Source of the DNA: DASSQJ01 sp963726295
Lineage (GTDB): Bacteria; Actinomycetota; Actinomycetes; Actinomycetales; Dermatophilaceae
Length of the DNA: 64,000 bases
Reading direction: 5' to 3'
NCBI GenBank assembly: GCA_963726295.1
Contig: CAVSBW010000001.1
Location: 496,001-560,000, forward strand
Made by a program: the position numbers and the translations under genes. Below the pieces are notes generated by a model that was not told the origin of the DNA, did no database searches, and saw nothing but the letters and a program-made list of their open reading frames with translations. Positions 35,347-44,467 of this stretch are shown in pieces (within the stretch, counting starts at the first letter, position 1; each line of letters starts with the position of its first letter).

Positions 35347-36420
35347 ATGACCGACACCGCCGCCGGGCCCAGCGCGTCGACGCTCGACATCGCCGTCATC
35401 GGCGGCGACGGCATCGGCCCGGAGGTCGTCGCGGAGGGGCTGAAGGTTCTCGAGGCGGCGACCGGCGATGACGGCCCGAAGATCTCCACGACCGAGTACG
35501 ACCTCGGTGCCCGTCGCTGGCACGAGACGGGGGAGACCCTGCCCGACTCCGTGCTCGACGAGCTCCGCGACCACGACGCGATCCTCCTCGGTGCCATCGG
35601 CGACCCGGGGGTGCCGAGCGGGGTGCTCGAGCGCGGCGTCCTGCTGCCGTTGCGGTTCGCGCTCGAGCACTACGTGAACCTGCGCCCGGCCCGGCTGTAC
35701 CCCGGTGTCGAGAGCCCGCTGGCGGTCGAGCGGGTCGCCCCCGGCGGCATCGACTTCCTCGTCGTCCGCGAGGGCACCGAGGGCCCGTACGTGGGCAACG
35801 GCGGCTCACTGCGCACCGGAACCCCGAACGAGATCGCCACCGAGGTCAGCGTCAACACCCGGTTCGGCGTCGAGCGGGTCGTCCGCGACGCGTTCGCGCG
35901 GGCCCGGGCCCGGCCGCGCCGTCACCTGACCCTCGTGCACAAGCACAACGTCCTCACCCACGCCGGGCACCTGTGGCGGCGCACCGTCGAGGAGGTCGGC
36001 GCCGAGTTCCCCGACGTCGAGACCGCCTACCAGCACGTCGACGCCGCCACGATCTTCCTGGCCACTGACCCCGGCCGCTTCGACGTCATCGTCACCGACA
36101 ACCTCTTCGGCGACATCGTCACCGACATCGCCGCGGCCATCGCCGGTGGCATCGGGCTCGCGGCGAGCGGCAACATCAACCCGGAGCGCCGGTACCCGAG
36201 CATGTTCGAGCCGGTCCACGGCTCGGCCCCGGACATCGCGGGCCAGGCCAAGGCCGATCCCACCGCCACGATCCTCTCGGTCGCGATGCTGCTCGCACAC
36301 GTCGGGCAGGCCGAGTCCGCGCAGCGAGTAGAGCGGGCGGTGGCGGCCGACCTCGCCGAGCGGGGCACCGCCCCGCGCGCCACGAGCGCCGTCGGCGACG
36401 CCATCGCCTCGCGCCTCTGA
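35347..36420 (+). CDS. leuB: 3-isopropylmalate dehydrogenase
   Basis: LeuB oxidises and decarboxylates 3-isopropylmalate with NAD in leucine synthesis. The 357-residue protein has IAVIGGDGIGPEVVAEGL at the N-terminus, the substrate-binding Arg residues in RFALEHYVNLRPARLYPG, VVREGTEGPYVGNGG, the Lys in LVHKHNVL, and the metal Asp residues in VTDNLFGDIVTDIAAA, with FEPVHGSAPDIAGQ near residue 285. It fits the actinobacterial type. It follows the branched-chain leader region but has its own -10 box. ilvE comes next. Confidence 0.96.
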   Translation: MTDTAAGPSASTLDIAVIGGDGIGPEVVAEGLKVLEAATGDDGPKISTTEYDLGARRWHETGETLPDSVLDELRDHDAILLGAIGDPGVPSGVLERGVLLPLRFALEHYVNLRPARLYPGVESPLAVERVAPGGIDFLVVREGTEGPYVGNGGSLRTGTPNEIATEVSVNTRFGVERVVRDAFARARARPRRHLTLVHKHNVLTHAGHLWRRTVEEVGAEFPDVETAYQHVDAATIFLATDPGRFDVIVTDNLFGDIVTDIAAAIAGGIGLAASGNINPERRYPSMFEPVHGSAPDIAGQAKADPTATILSVAMLLAHVGQAESAQRVERAVAADLAERGTAPRATSAVGDAIASRL

Positions 36421-36554
36421 CCGAGCGCCCCGGCCGGCGATCCCCTCCGGGCCACGGCGTCGCACCCCGTCGGCGGGTGAGGATTCCGGCGTCGGTGTGG
36501 GCCACCCCCACGAGTAGCCTCTCGGGTACAGCATCGTCGCTCCCGAGGAAAGGA

Positions 36555-37661
36555 ATGACCCGTCCCATGAGCATGACCTTCGACCTCCACCGCCACCCGA
36601 ACCCGGCGAGCGACGAACGGCGGGCCGAGATCCACGCCAACCCCGGGTTCGGGGTGCACTTCATCGACCACATGGCCACCGCCACCTGGACCAAGGGCGA
36701 GGGCTGGCACGACGGCCTGGTGACCGCCTACGGCCCGATCACGCTGATGCCGAGTGCCGCCGTCCTGCACTACGCGCAGGAGGTCTTCGAGGGCCTCAAG
36801 GCCTACCGCCACGAGGACGGGTCGATCTGGGCCTTCCGACCCGAGGCCAACGCCGAGCGGATGCAGCGCAGCGCCCGGCGGCTCGCCCTGCCCGAGCTGC
36901 CGACCGACGACTTCATCGGCTCGCTCAAGGCGTTGGTCGAGGTCGACGAGAAGTGGGTGCCGGCCTACGGCACCGGCGAGACCAGCCTCTACCTGCGCCC
37001 GTTCATGTACGCCTCCGAGCCCTTCCTCGGGGTGCGGCCCGCGAACGAGGTCACCTACTCGCTCATCGGGTCGCCGGCGGGGGCGTACTTCCCCCGCGGA
37101 CTGAAGCCGGTGACGCTGTGGATCTCCGAGCACTTCGCGCGGGCGGGTGCCGGCGGCACCGGTGCCGCCAAGACCGGCGGCAACTACGCGTCGTCGCTCG
37201 CCGGCCAGCTCGAGGGCATCGAGCACGGCTGCGACCAGGCGGTCTTCCTCGACTCGGCGTCGCAGACGTACATCGAGGAGCTCGGTGGGATGAACCTGTT
37301 CTTCGTCACGAGGGACAACCGGCTCGTCACCCCGGAGCTCACCGGCACCATCCTCGAGGGTGTGACCCGCTCGTCCATCCTCGAGCTGGCCAAGGAGCTC
37401 GGGCTCGAGCCGGAGGAGCGCCGCATCGGGATCCAGGAGTGGAAGGACGGTGTCGCCGACGGCTCGGTCACCGAGGTCTTCGCCTGTGGCACCGCGGCCG
37501 TCGTGACGCCGGTGGGCGAGCTGCGCTGGGAGGGCGGCTCCGCACCCTCGACGGCAGGGGACGAGGGCGGCGAGGTGACCCGGGCGATCCGCTCGCGGTT
37601 GCTGGACGTCCAGTACGGCCGGGTGGAGGACAGCCACGGCTGGCTGACCAGGCTCGTCTGA
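36555..37661 (+). CDS. ilvE: Branched-chain amino acid aminotransferase
   Basis: IlvE is the PLP enzyme that makes Leu, Ile and Val from their 2-oxo acids. The 368-residue product has the fold-type IV pattern: VLHYAQEVFEGLKAY, YLRPFMYASEPFLGV, the PLP Lys in GAAKTGGNYASSLAGQ near residue 205, YIEELGGMNLFFV, and VFACGTAAVVTPVG. GAGGA lies 5 nt before the ATG at 36555; an in-frame ATG at 36567 is an alternative. A TAGCCT box near 36515 may be its -10. The gene ends the ilv-ser-leu block, and a small CCGGGT/ACCCGG hairpin (37711-37725) follows. Confidence 0.95.
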   Translation: MTRPMSMTFDLHRHPNPASDERRAEIHANPGFGVHFIDHMATATWTKGEGWHDGLVTAYGPITLMPSAAVLHYAQEVFEGLKAYRHEDGSIWAFRPEANAERMQRSARRLALPELPTDDFIGSLKALVEVDEKWVPAYGTGETSLYLRPFMYASEPFLGVRPANEVTYSLIGSPAGAYFPRGLKPVTLWISEHFARAGAGGTGAAKTGGNYASSLAGQLEGIEHGCDQAVFLDSASQTYIEELGGMNLFFVTRDNRLVTPELTGTILEGVTRSSILELAKELGLEPEERRIGIQEWKDGVADGSVTEVFACGTAAVVTPVGELRWEGGSAPSTAGDEGGEVTRAIRSRLLDVQYGRVEDSHGWLTRLV

Positions 37662-37772
37662 CCCGGCTCGTTCGATTCGGCGGGGCCGCTGGGTGTGAAG
37701 CGGGCCGTCGCCGGGTAGGACCCGGGTCCAAGCGGGCGTGTGCCCGTACCCCGGAGACAGGAGCCTGCCCGC

Positions 37773-38384
37773 ATGGATCCCATCGCCCTCGTCATCATCA
37801 TCGCCGTGGTCGTCGTCATCGCCGTGGTCGTCGTTCTCGTGATGTCCCGCAGCGGCGGACGCCGCGCCGAGGCCGAGAGGCGGAAGGCCGAGGAGCTCCG
37901 CGAGCAGGCGACGGCGCACGACTCCGAGCTGCGCGAGCGCGAGACGGAGGCCGAGGAGGCCCGGGCGCGCTCCGAGATGGCCCAGGCCGAGGCGCACCGC
38001 AAGGACCTCGAGGCCGAGCGGCTCGCCGAGGAGGCCGAGTCGCGGGGCGCCACCGCCGGGGAGATCCGGGAGGAGCGCGCCGAGCAGCTGCGGGCCGCCG
38101 ACGCCAAGGACCCCGACGTGCGGACCGACACGGAGGGGTACCGGCTCGACGAGCACGGCAACCGCCTCGAGGACCGCGGTGACGGGCACCTCGACGATCG
38201 CGGTCCTGGCGGACCGGACCATCGTGTCGACGGGGCCAGCGACACGGCGTACCGGTCCGACGGCGAGCAGGAGCACGTCCGTGCCGAGCGGCTGGAGGAC
38301 CGCCGGATCAGCGAGACCCGCGACCGCGAGGAGGGGGAGGTGCACGCTGCGGAGGAGCCCGAGCGCCACGGCGAGCGCGCCTGA
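37773..38384 (+). CDS. Membrane-anchored coiled-coil protein
   Basis: The 203-residue product has one N-terminal transmembrane helix (ALVIIIAVVVVIAVVVVLVM), then a long Glu/Arg/Ala-rich stretch (residues 33-110) with heptad character, such as RRAEAERRKAEELREQA and RERETEAEEARARSE, and a charged, Gly/Asp-rich tail with repeated LDEHGNRLEDRGDG-like units. It should anchor a rod-like domain on the cytoplasmic face. Similar proteins are scattered in actinobacteria without known function. CAGGAG lies 8 nt before the ATG. Confidence 0.75.
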   Translation: MDPIALVIIIAVVVVIAVVVVLVMSRSGGRRAEAERRKAEELREQATAHDSELRERETEAEEARARSEMAQAEAHRKDLEAERLAEEAESRGATAGEIREERAEQLRAADAKDPDVRTDTEGYRLDEHGNRLEDRGDGHLDDRGPGGPDHRVDGASDTAYRSDGEQEHVRAERLEDRRISETRDREEGEVHAAEEPERHGERA

Positions 38385-38402
38385 CGCGGGACGCAGCCGG
38401 AC

Positions 38403-38437
38403 AAAGGTTCACGGAAGCACCTTTCCGGGGGCATACT
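38403..38437 (+). promoter_or_regulatory. Promoter and candidate operator of the FadR-type gene
   Basis: AAAGGT (38403-38408) and ACCTTT (38419-38424) form a spaced dyad just upstream of CATACT (38432-38437), which lies 7 nt before the start codon. The dyad could be an autoregulatory site. Confidence 0.4.
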
Positions 38438-38444
38438 CCCTCCC

Positions 38445-39173
38445 ATGACGCCGGTCGCGCCGACGGAGCCGCCTCCGCGGCTGCCTGACGCCGTGCTCCG
38501 CCCGGCGGTGGGGAACGCCTTCGAGACCACTGTGGAGCAGCTCGCCACCGCCATCCGACTCGGGGTGTTCGTCGCCGGCGACCAGCTCCCGCCGGAACGC
38601 GAGCTGGCCGAGCGCCTCGGGGTCTCGCGCAACACGCTGCGCGAGGCCATCGCCGCCCTGCGCGACTCCGGGCTGGTCAGCACGCGACGCGGGAGGGGCG
38701 GCGGCACCGTCGTCACCGAGAGCCACCGGTGGGAGGCCGACGAGGGAGCGGTGCGTCACGGGGCTGCCCTCGACGACGTCCTCGAGTTCCGGCGCATCGT
38801 GGAGCCGGGAGCCGCCCGGCTCGCGGCTTCGCGCCGTCTGGCCCCGGACCAGCGCCGCTGGCTGCTGGACTCCGCGGCCGCGGTGCGCGAGGCCGATTCC
38901 GGCTCGCACCGGATCGCGGACTCCCGTCTGCACCTCGCCGTGGCGACGCTCACCGCCTCGCCCATGGTGATCGAGACGGTGACGCGGGCCCAGGCGGCGC
39001 TCGGCGACCTGCTCGCCGCCATCCCGGTGCTGCGGACCAACATCGAGCACTCGCACGACCAGCACGACGCGGTCGTCGCCGCCATCCTCGACGGCGACCC
39101 CGAGACCGCCCGCACGACCATGGAGGAGCACTGCGACGCCACGTCGGCGCTGCTCCGGGGACTCATCGGATGA
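38445..39173 (+). CDS. FadR-subfamily GntR transcriptional regulator
   Basis: The 242-residue protein has a GntR winged helix (LGVFVAGDQLPPERELAERL, then GVSRNTLREAIAALRDSGLV and the wing RRGRGGGTVV) and an all-helical FCD ligand domain from about residue 100, with metal-type His residues in HRIADSRLHLAVA and IEHSHDQHDAVVAA. FCD regulators sense small carboxylic acids, often metal-coordinated. It lies 13 bp before the glutamine-synthetase-like gene on the same strand, so it likely controls the following catabolic operon and itself. Confidence 0.92.
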   Translation: MTPVAPTEPPPRLPDAVLRPAVGNAFETTVEQLATAIRLGVFVAGDQLPPERELAERLGVSRNTLREAIAALRDSGLVSTRRGRGGGTVVTESHRWEADEGAVRHGAALDDVLEFRRIVEPGAARLAASRRLAPDQRRWLLDSAAAVREADSGSHRIADSRLHLAVATLTASPMVIETVTRAQAALGDLLAAIPVLRTNIEHSHDQHDAVVAAILDGDPETARTTMEEHCDATSALLRGLIG

Positions 39174-39186
39174 CAGGGAGCACACA

Positions 39187-40572
39187 ATGACGAGCTCGAT
39201 CCACCAGGGCGGACCGCCGCAGCTGACCCTCGAGCGGCTGCGCGCGGACGTCGGCGTCGGGGCGGTCGACACGGTCATCGTCGCCTTCACCGACATGCAG
39301 GGCCGGCTCCAGGGGAAGCGGCTGCACGCCGGCTTCTTCCTCGAGCACGTCCTCGCACACGGCACCGAGGGCTGCAACTACCTGCTGGCCGTGGACGTCG
39401 AGATGAACACCGTGGACGGGTACGCCATCTCCTCGTGGGAGAAGGGCTACGGCGACTTCGAGTTCGTCCTCGACATGACGACGCTGCGGCGCACGCCGGG
39501 CCAGCCCGGCAGCGTGATGATCCAGTGCGACCTGCAGTGGCTCGACGGCAGTGGCCCGGTGCTGCAGAGCCCGCGCTCGGTGCTGCGCCGGCAGACCGAG
39601 CGGGCCGCCGAGCGCGGCTGGCAGGCGGTCAGCGGCACCGAGCTGGAGTTCATCCTCTTCGAGAACTCCTTCGACGACGCCTGGGACCGCCGGTACCAGG
39701 GACTCACGGGCGCCAACCGGTACAACGTCGACTACTCGATCCTCGGTGGCACGAAGGTCGAGCCGGTGCTCCGCGAGGTCCGGAACGAGATGTGGGAGGC
39801 CGGGTGCACGGTCGAGGGCGCCAAGGGGGAGTGCAACCTCGGCCAGCACGAGATCGCCTTCCTCTACGACGACGTCGTGCGCACCTGCGACAACCACGTC
39901 GTCTACAAGAACGCGGCGAGGGAGATCGCGGCGAAGCACGGGATGTCGCTGACCTTCATGGCCAAGTACGACGAGCGCGAGGGCAACTCCTGCCACATCC
40001 ACCTCTCGCTGCGGGGCCTCGACGGCGGGCTCGTGTTCGCCGACGACGACCGCCCGGGTGGGCAGAGCGAGCTGTTCGACCACTTCCTCGCCGGGGTCCA
40101 GTCGACGATGCGCGAGATGTCGTACTTCTACGCGCCGAACATCAACTCCTACAAGCGGTTCCAGCCCGGGTCGTTCGCCCCGACGGCGGTGGCCTGGGGT
40201 CGCGACAACCGCACCTGCTCGCTGCGGGTCGTCGGCCACGGCGCCGGGCTGCGGATGGAGAACCGGGTCCCCGGCGGCGACGTCAACCCCTACCTCGCGA
40301 TCGCCGCCATGCTCGCCGGTGGCCTGCACGGCATCGAGAACGAGATCGAGCTCGACGACCCTCTCGAGGGCAACGCGTACACCGCCGACGTCGAGCACGT
40401 CCCCACCTCCCTTGCCGAGGCCCGTGACCTGTTCGCGGGCTCCGAGGTGGCGCGGGCCGCCTTCGGCGACGAGGTCGTCGACCACTACGTCAACGCCGCC
40501 GACGTCGAGATCACCGCGTTCGCCGCGGCGGTCACCGACTGGGAGCGCGTCCGCGGCTTCGAGAGGCTGTGA
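39187..40572 (+). CDS. Glutamine synthetase-like ligase (gamma-glutamylpolyamine synthetase type)
   Basis: The 461-residue protein belongs to the GlnA superfamily: an N-terminal beta-grasp region, then GTELEFILFEN near residue 155, GECNLGQHEIAFLYDD near 215, NSCHIHLSLRG near 268 (ATP/metal His), and RVVGHGAGLRMENRVPGGD near 350. The spelling differs from true GlnA and fits the branch that joins glutamate to amines, such as PuuA or Streptomyces GlnA3. Context supports this: an aldehyde dehydrogenase, an SDR and a gamma-glutamyl hydrolase follow. It would act first, glutamylating putrescine or another amine. The exact amine is inferred. Confidence 0.85.
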   Translation: MTSSIHQGGPPQLTLERLRADVGVGAVDTVIVAFTDMQGRLQGKRLHAGFFLEHVLAHGTEGCNYLLAVDVEMNTVDGYAISSWEKGYGDFEFVLDMTTLRRTPGQPGSVMIQCDLQWLDGSGPVLQSPRSVLRRQTERAAERGWQAVSGTELEFILFENSFDDAWDRRYQGLTGANRYNVDYSILGGTKVEPVLREVRNEMWEAGCTVEGAKGECNLGQHEIAFLYDDVVRTCDNHVVYKNAAREIAAKHGMSLTFMAKYDEREGNSCHIHLSLRGLDGGLVFADDDRPGGQSELFDHFLAGVQSTMREMSYFYAPNINSYKRFQPGSFAPTAVAWGRDNRTCSLRVVGHGAGLRMENRVPGGDVNPYLAIAAMLAGGLHGIENEIELDDPLEGNAYTADVEHVPTSLAEARDLFAGSEVARAAFGDEVVDHYVNAADVEITAFAAAVTDWERVRGFERL

Positions 40573-40583
40573 GCAGGACCGAG

Positions 40584-41957
40584 ATGAGCACCACACACGA
40601 CGTCATCGACCCCGCGACCGAGGAGGTCGTCACCACCCTCGACCTCGTGGGCGAGGAGGAGACCGACGCCGCGGTCGCCCGCGCCGCCGAGGTCGGCCCG
40701 GCCTGGCGGGCGGTGTCACCCGCCGACCGAGGGATGCTGCTGCGTCGCTTCGCGGACGCCGTCGAGGACCACCAGGAGGAGCTGGCCCGCCTGGAGGTGC
40801 GCAACGCGGGCCACACCATCGGCAACGCGCGCTGGGAGGCCGGCAACGTCGTCGACGTGCTGCGGTACTACTCGGCCGCGCCGGAGCGCCTCTTCGGCCG
40901 GCAGATCCCGGTCGCGGGCGGCATCGACATCACGTTCAAGGAGCCGCTGGGCGTCGTCGGGGTGATCGTGCCGTGGAACTTCCCGATGCCCATCCTCGGG
41001 TGGGGGATGGCGCCCGCCCTCGCCGCCGGCAACACCGTCGTCGTCAAGCCCGCCGAGCTGACGCCGCTGACGGCGATGCGCATCGGCGAGCTCGCACTCG
41101 AGGCCGGCATTCCCGAGGGCGTGCTGACCGTGCTGCCCGGCAAGGGTTCGGTCGTCGGCGAGCGGTTCGTGACCCACCCCGACGTCCGCAAGGTCTGCTT
41201 CACGGGCTCCACGGCGGTGGGCCAGCGGGTCATGCGCGGTGCCGCCGAGCACGTGAAGCGGGTGACCCTGGAGCTCGGAGGCAAGTCGGCCAACATCGTC
41301 TTCGCCGACGCCGATCTCGACGCCGCGGCGGCCGCGGCACCGATGTCGTTCCTCGACAACGCCGGTCAGGACTGTTGCGCCCGGACCCGCATCCTCGTCG
41401 AGCGCACGGTCCACGACGCCTTCATGGAACGGTTCGAGGCTGCCCTCGCGAGTGTGGTGGTGGGGGACCCGGGGCAGGAGTCGACGGCCATGGGCCCGCT
41501 CGTGAGCTCCGGTCAGCGCGAGGTGGTCCGTGGGTACGTCGAGGAGGCCGACCAGCCGGTCGAGGTCGCCTTCCGCGGCTCGGCGCCCGACGGAGCCGGC
41601 TGGTGGTACCCACCCACCGTCGTCCTGCCCGGCTCGACGCAGGACCGCGTCTGGCAGGAGGAGGTCTTCGGCCCGGTCGTGGCGGTGCTGCCGTTCGACG
41701 ACGAGGCTGACGCGATGGCCAAGGCGAACGACACCGCCTACGGCCTGTCCGGCTCCATCTGGACGCGCGACGTCGGCCGGGCGCTGCGGGTGGCCCGAGG
41801 CGTCGAGGCGGGCAACCTCTCGGTCAACAGCCACAGCTCGGTGCGGTACTCGACGCCGTTCGGCGGGTTCAAGCAGAGCGGCCTCGGCCGTGAGCTCGGG
41901 CCCGATGCGCTCGACTCGTTCACCGATGTCAAGAACGTCTTCATCGCCACTGACTGA
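40584..41957 (+). CDS. Aldehyde dehydrogenase (gamma-glutamyl-aminoaldehyde type, inferred)
   Basis: The 457-residue protein has the full ALDH superfamily set: PWNFPMPILGWGMAPALAAG, VKPAELTPLTA, FTGSTAVGQRVM, LELGGKSANIVFADADL with the catalytic Glu, GQDCCARTRI with the catalytic Cys near residue 275, and EEVFGPVVAVLPF. It oxidises an aldehyde to an acid with NAD(P). Place in the operon suggests the gamma-glutamylated aminoaldehyde formed from polyamine. I chose the ATG at 40584 (AGGA 6 nt before) over the GTG at 40569. Confidence 0.92.
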   Translation: MSTTHDVIDPATEEVVTTLDLVGEEETDAAVARAAEVGPAWRAVSPADRGMLLRRFADAVEDHQEELARLEVRNAGHTIGNARWEAGNVVDVLRYYSAAPERLFGRQIPVAGGIDITFKEPLGVVGVIVPWNFPMPILGWGMAPALAAGNTVVVKPAELTPLTAMRIGELALEAGIPEGVLTVLPGKGSVVGERFVTHPDVRKVCFTGSTAVGQRVMRGAAEHVKRVTLELGGKSANIVFADADLDAAAAAAPMSFLDNAGQDCCARTRILVERTVHDAFMERFEAALASVVVGDPGQESTAMGPLVSSGQREVVRGYVEEADQPVEVAFRGSAPDGAGWWYPPTVVLPGSTQDRVWQEEVFGPVVAVLPFDDEADAMAKANDTAYGLSGSIWTRDVGRALRVARGVEAGNLSVNSHSSVRYSTPFGGFKQSGLGRELGPDALDSFTDVKNVFIATD

Positions 41958-42019
41958 ACGCACCCGGGCCGGCGTGACCGGAACGGACCCCATCCCCACC
42001 CACCCAGACAGGAGGCACC

Positions 42020-42787
42020 ATGACGGGCAGGCTCGCGGACAAGGTCGCCGTCGTCACCGGCGGCTGCTCGGGCATCGGCCGGGCGGCGGTCCACCGCTTC
42101 GCGGAGGAGGGCGCTCGGGTGGTCGTCGCCGACCTCGACGACACCACCGGGGAGGCCCTGGCGGCCGAGGTCGACGGCCTCTACGTCCACTGCGACGTCG
42201 CGGACAAGGACGACGTCGACCACCTGTTCGCGACCGCACACGACCGCTTCGGCCGGGTCGACGTCGCTTTCAACAACGCGGGGATCAGCCCCCCGGAGGA
42301 CGACTCCATCCTCGACACCGACCTCGAGGCCTGGCGCCGGGTGCAGGAGGTGAACCTCACCTCCGTCTACCTGTGCTGCAAGGCGGTCATCCCGATGATG
42401 CTCGAGCAGGGCGGTGGCTCGGTCATCAACACGGCGAGCTTCGTCGCGGTCATGGGCGCGGCCACCTCCCAGATCAGCTACTCGGCGTCCAAGGGCGGGG
42501 TGCTGTCGATGACCCGCGAGCTCGGGGTGCAGTTCGCCCGGCAGGGGGTGCGCGTCAACGCTCTCTGCCCCGGCCCGGTCAACACCCCGTTGCTGCGGGA
42601 GCTCTTCGCGTCCGATCCCGAGCGCGCCGCACGGCGGCTCGTGCACGTACCGATGGGTCGCTTCGGCGAGCCGGAGGAGATGGCCAACGCCGTGCTCTTC
42701 CTCGCGTCCGACGAGTCGAGCTTCATGACCGCCTCGACCTTCCTCGTGGACGGCGGCATCTCCGGCGCCTACGTCACCCCGCTGTGA
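42020..42787 (+). CDS. Short-chain dehydrogenase/reductase
   Basis: The 255-residue classical SDR has VVTGGCSGIGRAAV (nucleotide binding), NNAGI, a catalytic Ser in INTASF, YSASK with Tyr and Lys near residue 155, and a C-terminal FLVDGGISGAYVTPL. AGGAGG lies 6 nt before the ATG. Members of similar clusters in actinobacteria are often annotated 3-oxoacyl-ACP reductase, but the substrate is unknown. Its stop overlaps the next start (GTGA). Confidence 0.9.
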   Translation: MTGRLADKVAVVTGGCSGIGRAAVHRFAEEGARVVVADLDDTTGEALAAEVDGLYVHCDVADKDDVDHLFATAHDRFGRVDVAFNNAGISPPEDDSILDTDLEAWRRVQEVNLTSVYLCCKAVIPMMLEQGGGSVINTASFVAVMGAATSQISYSASKGGVLSMTRELGVQFARQGVRVNALCPGPVNTPLLRELFASDPERAARRLVHVPMGRFGEPEEMANAVLFLASDESSFMTASTFLVDGGISGAYVTPL

Positions 42788-43539
42788 GCCGCGGGCGGCC
42801 GGTCATCGGCCTCACCTGCTACGTCGAGGACGTGGACCGGTCGCCCTGGGTGGCCCAGCGCAGTGCGGTGCTGCCCTACCGCTACGTGGGGCACGTCGAG
42901 CGGTCCGGTGCCGCGGCGGTGCTGCTGCCGCCGCGGCTCGACGTCGACGACGCGATGGCTGACGCGGTCGTCGCAGGTCTCGACGGCCTCGTCGTCGTCG
43001 GGGGTGCCGACGTCGAGGCGGCGCGCTACGGCGCCGCGCCGCACGCGTCGTCACAGGACCCACGACCGGACCGGGATGCCTGGGAGCTGGCACTCGTCGC
43101 CGCGGCCCGTCGGGTGGACCTGCCCGTGCTCGGCATCTGCCGGGGCATGCAGGTGATGGCGGTGGCCGACGGTGGTGTGCTCGACCAGCACCTGCCGGAG
43201 GTGGTGGGGCACGACGGGCACTCGCCCCGGCTCGGCGCCTACACCTCCCACGTGGTGACCCCGGTTGCGGGCACGACGGTGGCGGGCGCGCTGGGGGACG
43301 ACCCCGTGGACGTGCCGACCTACCACCACCAGGCGGTGAAGCCCGGCTCGCTGGAGGGGACGGGATGGGTCCCCGCGGCCTGGCACGACGACGGCACCCT
43401 GGAGGCGATGGAGGACCCCGCCGGTTGCTTCCGCGTGGCGGTGCAGTGGCACGCGGAGGAGTCGGAGGGCGCCGCGCTCTTCGAGGCCCTCAGCGCTGGC
43501 GCTGCCGCGCGAGCAGCCGGGCGGTCCGCGTCGGACTGA
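42784..43539 (+). CDS. Gamma-glutamyl-gamma-aminobutyrate hydrolase family protein (class I GATase fold)
   Basis: The 251-residue protein has the peptidase C26 / PuuD features: VIGLTCYVEDVDR at the start, VVGGADVEAARYG, the nucleophile Cys in LGICRGMQVMAV near residue 117, VPTYHHQAVKPGSL, and the catalytic His in AVQWHAEESEG near 222. PuuD cleaves gamma-glutamyl-GABA to Glu and GABA, the last step of the glutamylated putrescine route. The GTG overlaps the SDR stop. The 3' end overlaps the convergent gene by 50 bp. Confidence 0.88.
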   Translation: MSRGRPVIGLTCYVEDVDRSPWVAQRSAVLPYRYVGHVERSGAAAVLLPPRLDVDDAMADAVVAGLDGLVVVGGADVEAARYGAAPHASSQDPRPDRDAWELALVAAARRVDLPVLGICRGMQVMAVADGGVLDQHLPEVVGHDGHSPRLGAYTSHVVTPVAGTTVAGALGDDPVDVPTYHHQAVKPGSLEGTGWVPAAWHDDGTLEAMEDPAGCFRVAVQWHAEESEGAALFEALSAGAAARAAGRSASD

Positions 43540-44392
43540 CCCCGGAGCGCGCTCCGGACCGGGGGGCGATGGCGTCGGCCCAGCGCAGCCTTCCGCCCGG
43601 ATCGGTGTGGAGCTCGTCGTGGCGCACCAGCCCGAGCCGGCGCATGGCGGCGCCGGCCGCCTCGCGGGTCTGCGACGAGGAGCCGAGGCGAGCGGCGGCC
43701 TCGCTGGGGTCCCCACCGGTGTGCGGGACCCCGGCCGCGTCGAGCGCGGCGAGGACCTCCGGCTGGGGGAGGAACGTACTGGAGCCCGTGCCGTCCAGTG
43801 TGAGCACCCCACGCCGGGAGGCGTAGAGCTGCACCTGTCGCGGCCGGAGCCCACCGGCGAGCACCACGGGGTACCGCGCTGCGGGCACCCCGACCCGCCG
43901 GTAGTTGGGCTCGCTCTCGTCGACCGCCGCCAGCTGGTCGTCGTCGAGGAGCTGGAGGACGACGCGGGTGCGCGCCCGCGAGCGGTGGCGGGGCGCGGCC
44001 GGCACGTAGCCCCCGCGCGAGACGTGGGCCGAGTGGGTGACGTCCAGCGCCCGCACGACACCCGTGACGACCGGCACGACCGTGGAGGCGCCGCGGATGC
44101 CCAGCTTGTGCCGCATCACCGCGGGGGAGGCGTTCGAGCCCACGGCGAGCACAGGGGTGCGCTCGCCCAGCGGCGCCTCGCCGAGCTCCTCGAGGGCAGC
44201 CCACAGAGGACGGTGTGCCAGCCCTTCATGGTCGTCGGTGCACTCCGGGCCGTGGGGGGTCCGCGACGCGGTGAGTGGGCGCCGAGGACGGACGACGCGC
44301 TCGCAGCAGGCGAGCAGGAGGCGCGGGCCGTCGACCGGGGCGAGCGGGTAGGCGAGTGGCACCCGCGTGAGGTCGCCGTGCGTGGCATCCAT
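43490..44392 (-). CDS. Hypothetical protein with GGCT-like motif
   Basis: The 300-residue product has LAVGSNASPAVMRHKLGI near residue 82, which recalls the YGSN loop of gamma-glutamylcyclotransferase-fold proteins, then VTHSAHVSRGGYVPAAP and DESEPNYRRVGV. I cannot assign a reaction. The N-terminal 60 residues have many Arg and Cys. GGGAG lies 5 nt before the ATG and TATAGT (44428-44423) is a plausible -10. It is divergent from the MBL hydrolase gene. Confidence 0.6.
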   Translation of the reverse strand: MDATHGDLTRVPLAYPLAPVDGPRLLLACCERVVRPRRPLTASRTPHGPECTDDHEGLAHRPLWAALEELGEAPLGERTPVLAVGSNASPAVMRHKLGIRGASTVVPVVTGVVRALDVTHSAHVSRGGYVPAAPRHRSRARTRVVLQLLDDDQLAAVDESEPNYRRVGVPAARYPVVLAGGLRPRQVQLYASRRGVLTLDGTGSSTFLPQPEVLAALDAAGVPHTGGDPSEAAARLGSSSQTREAAGAAMRRLGLVRHDELHTDPGGRLRWADAIAPRSGARSGVSPTRTARLLARQRQR

Positions 44393-44455
44393 CCTGGCTC
44401 CCGGGTCCGTGGCCCACTCGCCACTATAGGTCGACGATCTGTCGGCGGCTCGGGT

Positions 44456-44461
44456 GACAAT
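44456..44461 (+). promoter_or_regulatory. -10 box of the MBL gene
   Basis: GACAAT lies 6 nt before the GTG at 44468. Confidence 0.5.
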
Positions 44462-44467
44462 GGTCCG

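Noticed and set aside
43490..43539. Frameshift at the overlap of the amidotransferase-like gene and the opposite hypothetical gene
   Set aside because: Both frames end normally; a 50-bp convergent overlap is not unusual here.
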